Source: Epilithonimonas bovis DSM 19482 (GTDB lineage: Bacteria > Bacteroidota > Bacteroidia > Flavobacteriales > Weeksellaceae). From it: a stretch of 64,000 nucleotides of DNA. Positions 15,625-24,481 of this stretch are shown piece after piece (position 1 is the stretch's first letter; every line of letters begins with the position of its first letter). The position numbers were made by a program, and so were the translations under genes. Below the pieces are notes generated by a model, which saw nothing but the letters and a program-made list of their open reading frames with translations, had not been told where the DNA came from and did not search any database. The DNA lies in the NCBI RefSeq assembly GCF_900108115.1, contig NZ_FTPU01000001.1, forward strand, positions 1 to 64,000. Reading direction: 5' to 3'.

Positions 15625-18600
15625 TTATCTCAACATTTTAGACAGTACCAGATTCACCTCATCTACATTTTTCACATGATCTTTCCTCATCATCAGCTGG
15701 TTGTTTTTTTCTTTCAGCGTCGCTTCTGAAGGATTTTGCGTAAGGTAGGTAATGATATTTTTAAATTTCTCACTCTGGTAGAACTTATCTTGTGGATTGG
15801 CCGGGAAGTAGCCCAGGAACACTTTATTCTTCACCACCAGTTTATCAAAGCCTATATCGGCAGCCAGCCATTTGAGCTCTACAGATTTCAACAGGTTCAC
15901 CGCTTCTTCGGGAAGTTTGCCAAAACGGTCTTTCAGTTCATTTTCAAACCGGTGCAGATCTTTTGGATTGTTGATATCAGCCAGTTTCTGATAAAGCAGC
16001 AATCTTTCCTCGGTGCTGGAAACGTAAGAATCCGGCAGCATCAGTTCCAGATCGGTATCAATATTAACTTCTTTTACCGAGTTGAATAGTTTTTGCCGCT
16101 CTTCTTCGTTTTCAAAAAGGCTTTCAAAATCCTGGTCATCTTTTAATTCTTCCAATGCTTCCTGCATTAGCTTCTGATAGGTTTCAAAACCCATTTCGTT
16201 GATGAATCCACTTTGTTCACCACCCAGGAGATCGCCTGCACCGCGGATTTCCAGATCCTTCATTGCAATCTGGAAACCACTTCCCAGATCTGAAAACTGC
16301 TCGATAGCCTCAAGACGTTTTCTAGCATCCGAAGTCATCATATCAAATGGCGGCGTAATGAGGTAACAAAAGGCTTTTCTGTTGCTTCGCCCTACTCTCC
16401 CCCGCATCTGGTGAAGATCGGCCATCCCGAAACGCTGGGCATCATTGATGAAAATTGTGTTGGCATTAGGTACATCTACCCCGCTTTCTACAATGGTTGT
16501 GGAGACTAATACATCGTATTTCCCTTCCATAAAATCCAGGACATTCTGTTCCAGTTGTTTACCATCCATTTGCCCGTGCCCAGTAATCACTCTTGCATCC
16601 GGCACCAGCCTCTGGATCAGGCCGGCAATATCTTTCAGGTTTTCTACTCTGTTGTTGATAAAATAGACCTGCCCGTCGCGCTGCAATTCATAAGAAACGG
16701 CATCTCTCAGTATTTCTTCGCTAAAACCGATAATACTGGTTTCTACAGGCTGCCGGTTGGGTGGTGGCGTTTTGATCACCGAGAGGTCGCGCGCTGCCAT
16801 TAATGAAAACTGTAAAGTTCTGGGGATTGGCGTAGCAGTCAGTGTGAGCGTGTCAACATTGGTTTTCATGGTTTTGAGTTTATCTTTAACCGAAACCCCG
16901 AATTTGTGCTCTTCGTCGATGATCAGCAAGCCCAGATCTTTAAACTTCACTTTATCAGAAACCAGCTGATGGGTCCCAATTACAATATCTATTTTCCCGT
17001 CTTTGAGCCCGGCGAGCGTTTCTGACTTTTGCTTGGCAGACCGGAACCGATTAAGGTAAGAAATATTGACAGGAAAATCCTTCAGACGTTCTTTGAAACT
17101 TCGGTAATGCTGAAATGCCAGGATGGTTGTAGGAACCAAAATAGCCACTTGCTTGCCATCCGTAGCTGCCTTAAAAGCAGCACGAATCGCTACTTCGGTC
17201 TTACCAAAACCCACGTCGCCACAGATCAGGCGGTCCATCACGCCTTCATCTTCCATATCTTTTTTAACATCTACGGTCGCTTTCTCCTGATCAGGCGTAT
17301 CCTCGTACAGGAAACTCGCCTCCAGCTCATTCTGAAGGTAAGAATCCGGTGAATACTGGAAGCCTTTTGCCGTTTTTCTCTGGGCATAGAGCTTAATCAG
17401 GTCAAAAGCAATTTGCTTAACTTTAGCCTTGGTTTTCTGCTTCAGTGACTTCCAGGCTGGCGAACCGAGTTTGCTGAGGACAATCTCCTTACCATCTGGG
17501 CCGTTATATTTTGAAATCTTATGCAGGGAATGGATGCTCACATAAAGCAAATCTCCGTTTTTATACGACAGCTTAAAACACTCCTGGATTTTACCGTCAT
17601 TATTCACTTTTACCAATCCCATAAATTTCCCGATACCGTGATCGATATGGGCAATATAATCCCCCACCTTCAGCGACATCAGATCTTTCAGCGTGAGTTG
17701 TTCCGATTTGGCAAAGGTGTTTTTGGCCTGATAACGCTGGTAGCGGTCAAAGATCTGGTGGTCTGTATATACAAGGATTTTGTTGTCCAGATCTACAAAA
17801 CCACCATGCAATTCTGACTTAAAACTCTTGAAGGGCAGCTCGTGCTCCAACTCCTCAAAAATCGACTGAAGACGCTCTTTCTGCTTTTCTGTAGAAAACG
17901 AAATCCAGGTATCAAAGCCCTGATTCTGTTTTTCTTCCAGATCCTCTATCAGCAGCTGAAAATTTTTGTGAAAACTCGGCTGTTGGGTCTGGTTCAGCTC
18001 TATGGCCTTTGGCTTGGCCAGTTTTAAAGTCTTAGGGCTGAAGTCGATGGTTTTGAATTGACTGATACCAGCGGAAAATTCGTCCTCCGACACAAACAGT
18101 TCCTGAGGCGTCCGGTGTTTGATTTCTTTGCTTAACGTTTCGAATTTCGCCAGTGACTTGTCGTAAAAATTATCAATCTTACTGAAGCCGAGATCCAGAT
18201 TTTTTGAAACTACAAAAGTATCCCGCGGAAGAATCTCAAATAAGGAAACCTTGCTACCGGAAACCGAAAAATTCATATTGGACACCAACTGAAAATCATC
18301 GATCTTATCAACAGAAAGCTGTGTCTCTATATCAAAAGTCTTGATGCTCTCTACCTCGTTCCCAAAAAACGTAATCCTGTAAGGCTTCTCGTTAGAAAAA
18401 GAGAAAACATCCACAATCCCGCCACGCACAGAGAATTCCCCTGGCTCAGACACAAAATCGGTTTGGTTAAAATGGTAATGGTTCAATAGTTCATCCACAA
18501 AATCAAAATCCAGCTGATCGCCAACTTTGATATGGTGGGAAATAGCTGTAAAATCTTCTTTTTTAAGAACTTTCTCAGCCAAAGCCCCTACAAAAGCGAC

Positions 18601-18972
18601 AATTACTTTAGGCGACTGGTTCGCATTAATTTTATTAATCGCCTCGGTCCTCAGCACCAGATTGGCATTTTGTGTTTTTTCCACCTCATAAGGTTCCAGA
18701 TGTGTCGCCGGGAAATAGAGCACTTGGTTTTTACCCAGCAGGTCCTCCATTTCTGCATTGGCGTAGAGCGCTTCCTCTTTATCATCGATTAGATAAAGCA
18801 CTGATTTCTTCTGCGTCAGGAAAAGCTCTGCTGCAAAAATTGACACTGCAGAACCCGCACTTCCCCTTACAGATATATTTTGATGATCCGATATTTGTGA
18901 GAAAATCTCTTTCCCGAATTCCTTTTGCAAAAGATCTGGAAGAAGATTTTGATTGATTTTTTTTAATTCCAT
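15625..18972 (-). CDS. mfd: Transcription-repair coupling factor Mfd
   Basis: 1115 residues from the ATG at 18972, which begins MELKKINQNLLPDLLQ; an upstream in-frame ATG at 19020 adds a non-conserved tail. Domain order is a UvrB-like module (GSAGSAVSIFAAELF), the RNA-polymerase interaction domain (LKVGDYIAHIDHGIGKF), RecG-like translocase motifs (GDVGFGKTEVAIRAAFKA, IIDEEHKFG, TATPIPRTLQ, MRGRVGRS) and the C-terminal TRCF domain. It removes RNA polymerase stalled at DNA lesions and recruits UvrA. Full length. Confidence 0.97.
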   Translation of the reverse strand: MELKKINQNLLPDLLQKEFGKEIFSQISDHQNISVRGSAGSAVSIFAAELFLTQKKSVLYLIDDKEEALYANAEMEDLLGKNQVLYFPATHLEPYEVEKTQNANLVLRTEAINKINANQSPKVIVAFVGALAEKVLKKEDFTAISHHIKVGDQLDFDFVDELLNHYHFNQTDFVSEPGEFSVRGGIVDVFSFSNEKPYRITFFGNEVESIKTFDIETQLSVDKIDDFQLVSNMNFSVSGSKVSLFEILPRDTFVVSKNLDLGFSKIDNFYDKSLAKFETLSKEIKHRTPQELFVSEDEFSAGISQFKTIDFSPKTLKLAKPKAIELNQTQQPSFHKNFQLLIEDLEEKQNQGFDTWISFSTEKQKERLQSIFEELEHELPFKSFKSELHGGFVDLDNKILVYTDHQIFDRYQRYQAKNTFAKSEQLTLKDLMSLKVGDYIAHIDHGIGKFMGLVKVNNDGKIQECFKLSYKNGDLLYVSIHSLHKISKYNGPDGKEIVLSKLGSPAWKSLKQKTKAKVKQIAFDLIKLYAQRKTAKGFQYSPDSYLQNELEASFLYEDTPDQEKATVDVKKDMEDEGVMDRLICGDVGFGKTEVAIRAAFKAATDGKQVAILVPTTILAFQHYRSFKERLKDFPVNISYLNRFRSAKQKSETLAGLKDGKIDIVIGTHQLVSDKVKFKDLGLLIIDEEHKFGVSVKDKLKTMKTNVDTLTLTATPIPRTLQFSLMAARDLSVIKTPPPNRQPVETSIIGFSEEILRDAVSYELQRDGQVYFINNRVENLKDIAGLIQRLVPDARVITGHGQMDGKQLEQNVLDFMEGKYDVLVSTTIVESGVDVPNANTIFINDAQRFGMADLHQMRGRVGRSNRKAFCYLITPPFDMMTSDARKRLEAIEQFSDLGSGFQIAMKDLEIRGAGDLLGGEQSGFINEMGFETYQKLMQEALEELKDDQDFESLFENEEERQKLFNSVKEVNIDTDLELMLPDSYVSSTEERLLLYQKLADINNPKDLHRFENELKDRFGKLPEEAVNLLKSVELKWLAADIGFDKLVVKNKVFLGYFPANPQDKFYQSEKFKNIITYLTQNPSEATLKEKNNQLMMRKDHVKNVDEVNLVLSKMLR

Positions 18973-19058
18973 TCTAAGGGACTGAATCTCTGAAAATATT
19001 GATAATTGATATAAACGCAAAAGCGATTCCGAAAAAAATCCGGAACCGTATGACGATG

Positions 19059-19066
19059 CAAATTTA
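19059..19066 (-). promoter_or_regulatory. Candidate -7 box (TAAATTTG, minus) for mfd
   Basis: TAnnTTTG match 87 bp upstream of ATG 18972, with a TTG about 22 bp further upstream. Confidence 0.4.
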
Positions 19067-19182
19067 CGTCATTTTTTATAATTAAAACCAAGACTCTTCG
19101 ATCGCCTAAAAACTTCGGTTATAACAGAGAAAAATTTATTGCAGAGTTTGGAAATTGGAAGGCACGTAAAAAATAAAATATT

Positions 19183-19572
19183 ATGAAAAATGTATTCAGA
19201 ATTCTAGGCGCTTTTATATTCGCCTTTGCACTATTGTCTATCTCGTCCTGCTCCAAGGATGATGATCCTGTAGACAACGATTTTTTTGCCGGCACTTATA
19301 AAGGCAGGATTACTTATAATGCCGGAAGCACCACAAAAGAAGTGGATAACGGAAGCGTTTTTGTAACCAAAGTTGCCAGCGGAACCAAGTATAACTTTGC
19401 GTTCTCTGATAATATCCCAAACATCAATGATGTTGAGTTTGAGAAAAAAGGTGACAACGTTCTGGTAAGTGTGGGAGCTAATGACACCGTATACATCAGA
19501 ATTGACAATAACACTCTTAAAATTGCTTATCTGAAAGACGGCAAAACCTGGACTGCCAACTGTACAAGATAA
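19183..19572 (+). CDS. Small lipoprotein
   Basis: 129 residues with a lipoprotein signal and lipobox SISSC (Cys23) followed by SKDDD, the acidic stretch common after the lipidated Cys in Flavobacteriia. The mature part looks like a small beta-rich domain (TYKGRITYNAGS, DTVYIRIDNNTLKIAYLKDG). No recognised family; envelope protein. It is followed by a strong terminator, so it is a single-gene transcript. Confidence 0.75.
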   Translation: MKNVFRILGAFIFAFALLSISSCSKDDDPVDNDFFAGTYKGRITYNAGSTTKEVDNGSVFVTKVASGTKYNFAFSDNIPNINDVEFEKKGDNVLVSVGANDTVYIRIDNNTLKIAYLKDGKTWTANCTR

Positions 19573-19594
19573 TTAATATAAGATTTAATCAATC

Positions 19595-19627
19595 ATCCCG
19601 TTTCTATATAAGAGGCGGGATTTTTTC
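19595..19627 (+). terminator. Rho-independent terminator
   Basis: ATCCCG and CGGGAT pair with an additional inner CT/AG, followed by six T residues. Confidence 0.75.
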
Positions 19628-19646
19628 TGCACAATTTTAAAAATGT

Positions 19647-19654
19647 TAAATTTG
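19647..19654 (+). promoter_or_regulatory. Candidate -7 box (TAAATTTG)
   Basis: TAnnTTTG match 20 bp before the TTG start at 19675. It leaves a very short leader and favours the TTG start over the GTG at 19666. Confidence 0.45.
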
Positions 19655-19674
19655 CCCGATAAAATGTGTCAATT

Positions 19675-20052
19675 TTGAAATCTGCAATACATATCATAAG
19701 TTTACTAATACTGCTGCTTCTGGCTACAGCACAATGTAAAGATGATGATACGCAGATTTTCCGCGCCTATGCAGAAGGAACAATCAGCTACTCTGATGCT
19801 AAATTCCTTCAGGATCCCATTCATCTTGTAAAAGACGGGAAAATAATTGCAGAAACTTATCCCAAAGACAATGGTAATTTTGTTTTGGCCGGCCCTTATG
19901 ACAAAGGCATCTATAAACTTCAGCTGAAACAGTATAAAATAAAATCATTTTCTACAGAAACTAAAGGCTGCAGGCTATCTGCCGATTCTTTGGCTATAGA
20001 GATCCCTGATGGCGTTACTTATGTCATATTTAATAATATTGAACTGAAATAA
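19675..20052 (+). CDS. Small lipoprotein, first of a two-gene operon
   Basis: 125 residues from a TTG start that gives MKSAIHIIS and a signal ending LLATAQC (Cys21); an in-frame GTG at 19666 would add three residues. The mature protein (KDDDTQIFRAYAEGTISYS) looks like a small Ig-like or carboxypeptidase-regulatory-type beta domain (NGNFVLAGPYDKGIYKL). Its stop overlaps the next ATG by one base (TAATG), indicating translational coupling to the barrel protein downstream. Confidence 0.7.
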   Translation: MKSAIHIISLLILLLLATAQCKDDDTQIFRAYAEGTISYSDAKFLQDPIHLVKDGKIIAETYPKDNGNFVLAGPYDKGIYKLQLKQYKIKSFSTETKGCRLSADSLAIEIPDGVTYVIFNNIELK

Positions 20053-20663
20053 TGAGAAAATACGGCACCACTTTTCTCTTATTAATTTCGATATTGGCAT
20101 TCTCTCAAAAAAGGAAACAGACCTGGACCGAAAATGTACGGTTTTCTATCGATCCTCATTTTAAAATAATGACAGCGTTAGGCGATAATTTTCTAAAGGA
20201 ATCAATCGGATACTTTTACGGATTCGGGCTTGGAGCCAATGCAAATATTTACAAAAATTTTGGCCTGGGTGTAGAGTACACCTATTTTTTGGCCAATATC
20301 AAGCGGCCGGAACTGTTTGGATATCTGGGCGCACCATCGATGAATAACTTTGACTGGTATCTTTTTCACAAAGATAAGATTACAGATAATTTTTTTATAG
20401 AAGAACTATTGGGCTACAGCACCTATCGGATGAAGAGCCCTTATCTCTCTGGCAGCGGGAATTTCTCCGAAGGCAACGGCGGAATCAATTTTGGAGCAAA
20501 AGCCATCTACACCATAGATGCAGAAGGTTTTCAGCAGATTGTTTTTGGCACCAGACTCAATTTTTACAATGCAAAGATCGGAAACCAAAATCCAGACATT
20601 GCCGATTTTTATTCCAACGCAATACTCCTTAATTTCAGTTTAGCTTATCGGTTTAACTTTTAA
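20052..20663 (+). CDS. Outer-membrane beta-barrel-like protein
   Basis: 203 residues with a short signal peptide (residues 1-18, ILAFSQ) and alternating amphipathic strands (YFYGFGLGANANIYKNFGLG, LNFSLAYRFNF at the end). The terminal aromatic residue is the usual barrel-assembly signal. Coupled to the lipoprotein upstream by overlapping stop and start codons, so they may form an outer-membrane pair. No specific family recognised. Confidence 0.7.
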   Translation: MRKYGTTFLLLISILAFSQKRKQTWTENVRFSIDPHFKIMTALGDNFLKESIGYFYGFGLGANANIYKNFGLGVEYTYFLANIKRPELFGYLGAPSMNNFDWYLFHKDKITDNFFIEELLGYSTYRMKSPYLSGSGNFSEGNGGINFGAKAIYTIDAEGFQQIVFGTRLNFYNAKIGNQNPDIADFYSNAILLNFSLAYRFNF

Positions 20664-20731
20664 GCCGTTTTTAAGTTGTTATAATTTCTGGTTAAAATCA
20701 TTTTAAATTTTAGTTTATTCAAATTTTAGAA

Positions 20732-20739
20732 TAAATTTG
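20732..20739 (+). promoter_or_regulatory. Candidate -7 box (TAAATTTG)
   Basis: TAnnTTTG match 30 bp before the ATG at 20769. Confidence 0.45.
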
Positions 20740-20768
20740 CTTCATCAAACATTACAAATCAGACTGAT

Positions 20769-21029
20769 ATGAAAAATTTATTAACAGCGTTGATGCTTAC
20801 TTTGGGCCTTGGCTTAGCATCTGCACAGACTGCTGCGCCAGCCGTAGCCAAGCAAACCGCTCAAAAAACCGAGAAACAGGCAAAAAAAGCTGATGCCAAA
20901 ATTGAAAAAACAGCTGCAAAAGCAGAGGTAAAACTAAAAAAAGACGGAACACCGGACAAACGATACAAAGCCGCAAAAACGCTGAAAAAAGACGGGACAC
21001 CGGACAAGCGTTATAAGGTAAACCAATAA
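20769..21029 (+). CDS. Small secreted Lys/Ala-rich protein with tandem KKDGTPDKRYK repeats
   Basis: 86 residues. A signal peptide (residues 1-19, ending ASA) is followed by a highly basic Ala/Lys/Gln stretch and two copies of LKKDGTPDKRYK near the C-terminus, separated by AAKT. The composition predicts an extended, DNA- or polyanion-binding type polypeptide in the periplasm. The KKDGTPDKR motif recurs in Bacteroidota small proteins, but I know no function. It has its own promoter and terminator. Confidence 0.7.
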   Translation: MKNLLTALMLTLGLGLASAQTAAPAVAKQTAQKTEKQAKKADAKIEKTAAKAEVKLKKDGTPDKRYKAAKTLKKDGTPDKRYKVNQ

Positions 21030-21088
21030 TTTTCCTAATCTGTGAAGAAGAGAGGGATGATTTAATTTTTCATAACTTTTATTTTTTT

Positions 21089-21118
21089 AAGACTTTGCAT
21101 TTTTTGCAAAGTCTTTTG
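21089..21118 (+). terminator. Rho-independent terminator
   Basis: AAGACTTTGCA and TGCAAAGTCTT form a perfect 11-bp stem with a T-rich end. Confidence 0.85.
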
Positions 21119-21165
21119 CTTTTGGTGCATGATTTGTTGGATTATAGTATCAAATCTAAATTATT

Positions 21166-21504
21166 ATGACACCTAAACCTATGCTTACACTTTCTCAGGT
21201 AATGGAAAAACTGAGAGAAAGAGGAATAACAGACGAAATAAGGATGAATGACAACAAAAAATTTGTCATTTCCGGAACCGAAAAATCCTACAATGCTGAA
21301 GATCTCAAGATCATCCGCGTATACCGCTTTGAAGGCGCCAGCGACCCAGACGATAATGCTGCGCTGTACCTTGTAGAAGACACCTATGGCAACAAAGCAA
21401 TGATTATAGACTCGTACGGTGCCAGCAGCAATTATGACGGTCCGGAGTTTGACGAGTTCCTTAAAGCCATCCCTACAGAAGAAAAAGAGGAATTTGACTT
21501 CTAA
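21166..21504 (+). CDS. Small conserved Bacteroidota protein, often mislabelled phosphoribosylpyrophosphate synthetase
   Basis: 112 residues, cytoplasmic, acidic C-terminus. The pattern LSQVMEKLRERGITDEIRMN, IIRVYRFEGASDPDDNAALY and EFDEFLKAIPTEEKEE matches a short protein family that databases often label phosphoribosylpyrophosphate synthetase. It is far too short for that enzyme and shows none of its motifs, so that name should not be used. Function unknown; convergent with the DUF748 gene only 10 bp away. Confidence 0.75.
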   Translation: MTPKPMLTLSQVMEKLRERGITDEIRMNDNKKFVISGTEKSYNAEDLKIIRVYRFEGASDPDDNAALYLVEDTYGNKAMIIDSYGASSNYDGPEFDEFLKAIPTEEKEEFDF

Positions 21505-21514
21505 TCTTTTTTTC

Positions 21515-23527
21515 TTAACTGACTTTTATAACAAGCAACGTTTTCTTGAGGCCGTCTTCTATACCTTTCCAGTAAAAGTTGAAGAAGGATCGCTGCTTGT
21601 TTCTTTCGACCTCAATATCCACAAATTCCGGGAATTTCTCAGAATCTTTTTTCACGAGAAGATTGGCCACCGCAGACAGGATATTTTTTTTCTTTTTGGT
21701 GTCTTTGTCCAGAAGATTAACCTTCAGGTCCTTATGCTTAATTCTGAAAGTACCTGTCATACGGTCGTTATTACCTCTAAAATTAAAATTGAGGCTGGCA
21801 ATTATCCCTGTTGCAGTGATATTCATATAAGGCTTGATAAAAGGCGTAATATCCGCCGCTGGCAGCTTCCCTATAGAGCCTTTGATTGTAAAATCATCGT
21901 GCCTGTTGGCAGTGTCAAAATTCCAGTTGACCTGCATTGGTGAAGCATCCATAAAACGGCAATGGATGGCAATGGGCACTTCTGTTTTTTCACCTTTCCG
22001 TTTATTGGAATTGATGTTTTTAACATTCATATTAAACTGCGTGAAAATAACTTTCCCCGGACCGTTGGTGTCCGGTTTATCTTCCTCATACACCAGCTTA
22101 GACTGTACCAGGTCGAGATTCTTTACCAGAAGCGGGAACTTGATTGACCTCAGTAATTTTGAGTACAATGGTTTTTCTTTGGGATTATCTTTCGGGATTT
22201 TGCTGCGGAAAATATTAGCATCCACCTGCGTGAATTTTGCATAGTTCACAAGAACATCAGGCTGATCCTTTTCAAATTTCCACTGGAGGCCGGATAAATG
22301 GACACGCGTTGCCGAAAGATTGAACAAATCATTTTCCATCGGGATCATTCTGACAAATTCTGAGCGCGTGACTTTGGGCACCATTTTAAAATATTCGATA
22401 TCTATTTCCGAAGGATTCGTATGAAAGCTAGCCATAGTAAGATGGTAATACTTACCTGCATCATAGAAAAAACGTTTCCCTGTAATGTTATAATCCTCCC
22501 AAGAAAAAGGCAATTTATTGTTAGCAGTCTCACTGTTCATCAAAAAACCTTTGACATTCGCATTCAGCTCATTTACCGACAACGATTTTTCTCCATTAGA
22601 TTTGAGAACTGAAACCGCTGCATTCACCAATGCGATATTATCAAGATTCAGTTCAAAAGTTTTTTTGGATTTAAGGGCTTTTTGGACAGATTGGTTCCTG
22701 TTGCGAATAATGATTTCCGGCGAAATGAGCTGGGCATCCTTAAGAGCCAGTTTGTTTTTACCAATAGCCAGACTAGCCAACACCAGGCTTTTCCCTGTGA
22801 TATTGTAGAGGCTTTTTTGATTTTTAAATTGGCTTTCCCATGTTTTGAAGTCCGGAACAGATTTCAGTTCAAAATCATTCATCTGCAATTTCTCACTATC
22901 TGTCTTGATTTCGGCCATAGAGACTGCGTAGACAGGGCTAATCCTAGAGTACAGATCTTTTGCATTGATTACCAAAGCATCTAGCGCAAACGGAAGTTCG
23001 TCTGGAATTTGGTTGAGTGACAGGTTTTTAACATCCAGGTTCAGAGCTTTTGCAGAAAACAGAGGTGATTTATCCGATTTTTGGATTATGATATTACCAT
23101 TCTTAAGTCCAATATTTTTGATTATAAAAGGCATCAGATCTTCCTCTGACTTATTATTTTTTGAGCGAGCGAGCCTGATTTTTAGGTTTGGCTGATCGAG
23201 CAATATTGTATTAGCATCAATCTGCTTGTTTTTAAGCAATTGGATAATTCCCAACCTGCTGATTTTCAGGTTTTGCAAAGTCCCGTCCAGTGCCAGGATA
23301 TAGGGATTGTCAGGCTGTTTGGTTTTCACCATTATTTTATTGGCAGAGATGCCGCCGGTAAGAACAGATACATCCAAGGATTGATAAGTGATCCCGTATG
23401 GTGTTTTGCTTTTAAGATAATCAGGCAGCTGATATTTGAGCCAAAGGCTAAATGCAAGGTTGACGATCAGGAACAATCCAAGCAGGCAGCCAGCTATAAT
23501 AAGCGGAATTTTAAATGATTTTTTCAT
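21515..23527 (-). CDS. DUF748/AsmA-like envelope protein
   Basis: 670 residues with an N-terminal membrane anchor (about residues 8-30) followed by a long periplasmic region of repeated beta-strand units typical of the AsmA/DUF748 (bridge-like lipid transfer) group: YQSLDVSVLTGGISANKIMV near the start and IKGSIGKLPAADITPFIKPY, FNFRGNNDRMTGTFRIKHKD near the end. Relatives span the periplasm and are linked to phospholipid transport and outer-membrane integrity. Role here inferred from the family. A -7 box lies at the end of the upstream DUF2797 gene. Confidence 0.75.
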   Translation of the reverse strand: MKKSFKIPLIIAGCLLGLFLIVNLAFSLWLKYQLPDYLKSKTPYGITYQSLDVSVLTGGISANKIMVKTKQPDNPYILALDGTLQNLKISRLGIIQLLKNKQIDANTILLDQPNLKIRLARSKNNKSEEDLMPFIIKNIGLKNGNIIIQKSDKSPLFSAKALNLDVKNLSLNQIPDELPFALDALVINAKDLYSRISPVYAVSMAEIKTDSEKLQMNDFELKSVPDFKTWESQFKNQKSLYNITGKSLVLASLAIGKNKLALKDAQLISPEIIIRNRNQSVQKALKSKKTFELNLDNIALVNAAVSVLKSNGEKSLSVNELNANVKGFLMNSETANNKLPFSWEDYNITGKRFFYDAGKYYHLTMASFHTNPSEIDIEYFKMVPKVTRSEFVRMIPMENDLFNLSATRVHLSGLQWKFEKDQPDVLVNYAKFTQVDANIFRSKIPKDNPKEKPLYSKLLRSIKFPLLVKNLDLVQSKLVYEEDKPDTNGPGKVIFTQFNMNVKNINSNKRKGEKTEVPIAIHCRFMDASPMQVNWNFDTANRHDDFTIKGSIGKLPAADITPFIKPYMNITATGIIASLNFNFRGNNDRMTGTFRIKHKDLKVNLLDKDTKKKKNILSAVANLLVKKDSEKFPEFVDIEVERNKQRSFFNFYWKGIEDGLKKTLLVIKVS

Positions 23528-23565
23528 CCGTATTTTAATTACCTACATTGGACTAAAAACCATTC

Positions 23566-23573
23566 CAAATTTA
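23566..23573 (-). promoter_or_regulatory. Candidate -7 box (TAAATTTG, minus) for the DUF748 gene
   Basis: TAnnTTTG match 39 bp upstream of ATG 23527 that overlaps the stop codon of the DUF2797 gene. Confidence 0.35.
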
Positions 23574-24362
23574 TACATCCAGTTCTATGACATAACCTTC
23601 GTGACCACGGATATTAATAAAATCGCCGCCTTCAAAAGAAAGATACTGGCCCTTGATACCGTTTAGCACGCCGCTGTAATCCGGTTTTTTATCTAATGTA
23701 AATACATTGATTTTCTCCGGTTTCTCGTAAGGGAAATCCAGCTTTACCACATTCTCGTCGCTCACGGCAAATCTTTTGAAATCATTGGGGAAATATTCTG
23801 CAACCTTATCGCGGAAATCAATCAGGTCTATAGTATCTTCATAATCATCCATCAACATTTTTTTGGGATTGGTCTTATCGGCTAAATGATTCTTGAGTTC
23901 CATCTCTATCATTCCGGCTTCGTAACGGTTGTTGGTAACCGCAATTGGCAAAGCAAATGTTGCACCCTGGTCAATCCAACGTGTTGGGATCTGATGAATT
24001 CTTGTCACACCTACTTTCACATCGCCTGTATAAGCAAGATACACAATATGCGGCACCAACTGTATCTCTTTTTCTATCTCGAGATCACGCTCAGCAATGC
24101 CAAGATGCGCCGTAGAAAGTTCCGGGCGGATAATCGTGTTGCTGGCATAAGGACTTTCAAAAAAACACCTTTTGCAAAAACCCATGCGGTAGATTTTTTC
24201 GTCGCTTCCGCAGTTAACACATTCGTAACCAATATGCCTGATGTTTAGCTCTTTCCCAATAAGCTGATTCATATTAATTAAATCATTTTTGAGATTAAGG
24301 TAATACTGGATGGGTTTTCCGTTTTGGGAAATCATTTTTAGAATTTGTCCTGCGAAGTGCAT
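23571..24362 (-). CDS. DUF2797 domain protein with zinc-binding cysteines
   Basis: 263 residues. An N-terminal four-Cys cluster (ECVNCGSDEKIYRMGFCKRC) looks like a zinc ribbon, followed by HIVYLAYTGDVKVGVTR, RWIDQGATFALPIA and NRYEAGMIEMELKNHL, which are the core motifs of the DUF2797 family and recall GIY-YIG-type nuclease folds. Biochemical role unknown. Soluble protein, 44 bp upstream of the DUF748 gene on the same strand. Confidence 0.75.
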   Translation of the reverse strand: MHFAGQILKMISQNGKPIQYYLNLKNDLINMNQLIGKELNIRHIGYECVNCGSDEKIYRMGFCKRCFFESPYASNTIIRPELSTAHLGIAERDLEIEKEIQLVPHIVYLAYTGDVKVGVTRIHQIPTRWIDQGATFALPIAVTNNRYEAGMIEMELKNHLADKTNPKKMLMDDYEDTIDLIDFRDKVAEYFPNDFKRFAVSDENVVKLDFPYEKPEKINVFTLDKKPDYSGVLNGIKGQYLSFEGGDFINIRGHEGYVIELDV

Positions 24363-24481
24363 CAGATAGGATTTTTATATTTTGAATAAAAGTAGGCAAA
24401 TACGAGCTATGTAACCAAAAAAGCAGGATAAAATCAATAACTTTTTTCATTAATGCTTATCTTCGCCATACATTACATGTT

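Noticed and set aside
21166-21504. Phosphoribosylpyrophosphate synthetase annotation for the 112-residue protein
   Set aside because: The protein is about one third of the enzyme length and has no PRPP-binding or ATP-binding motif.
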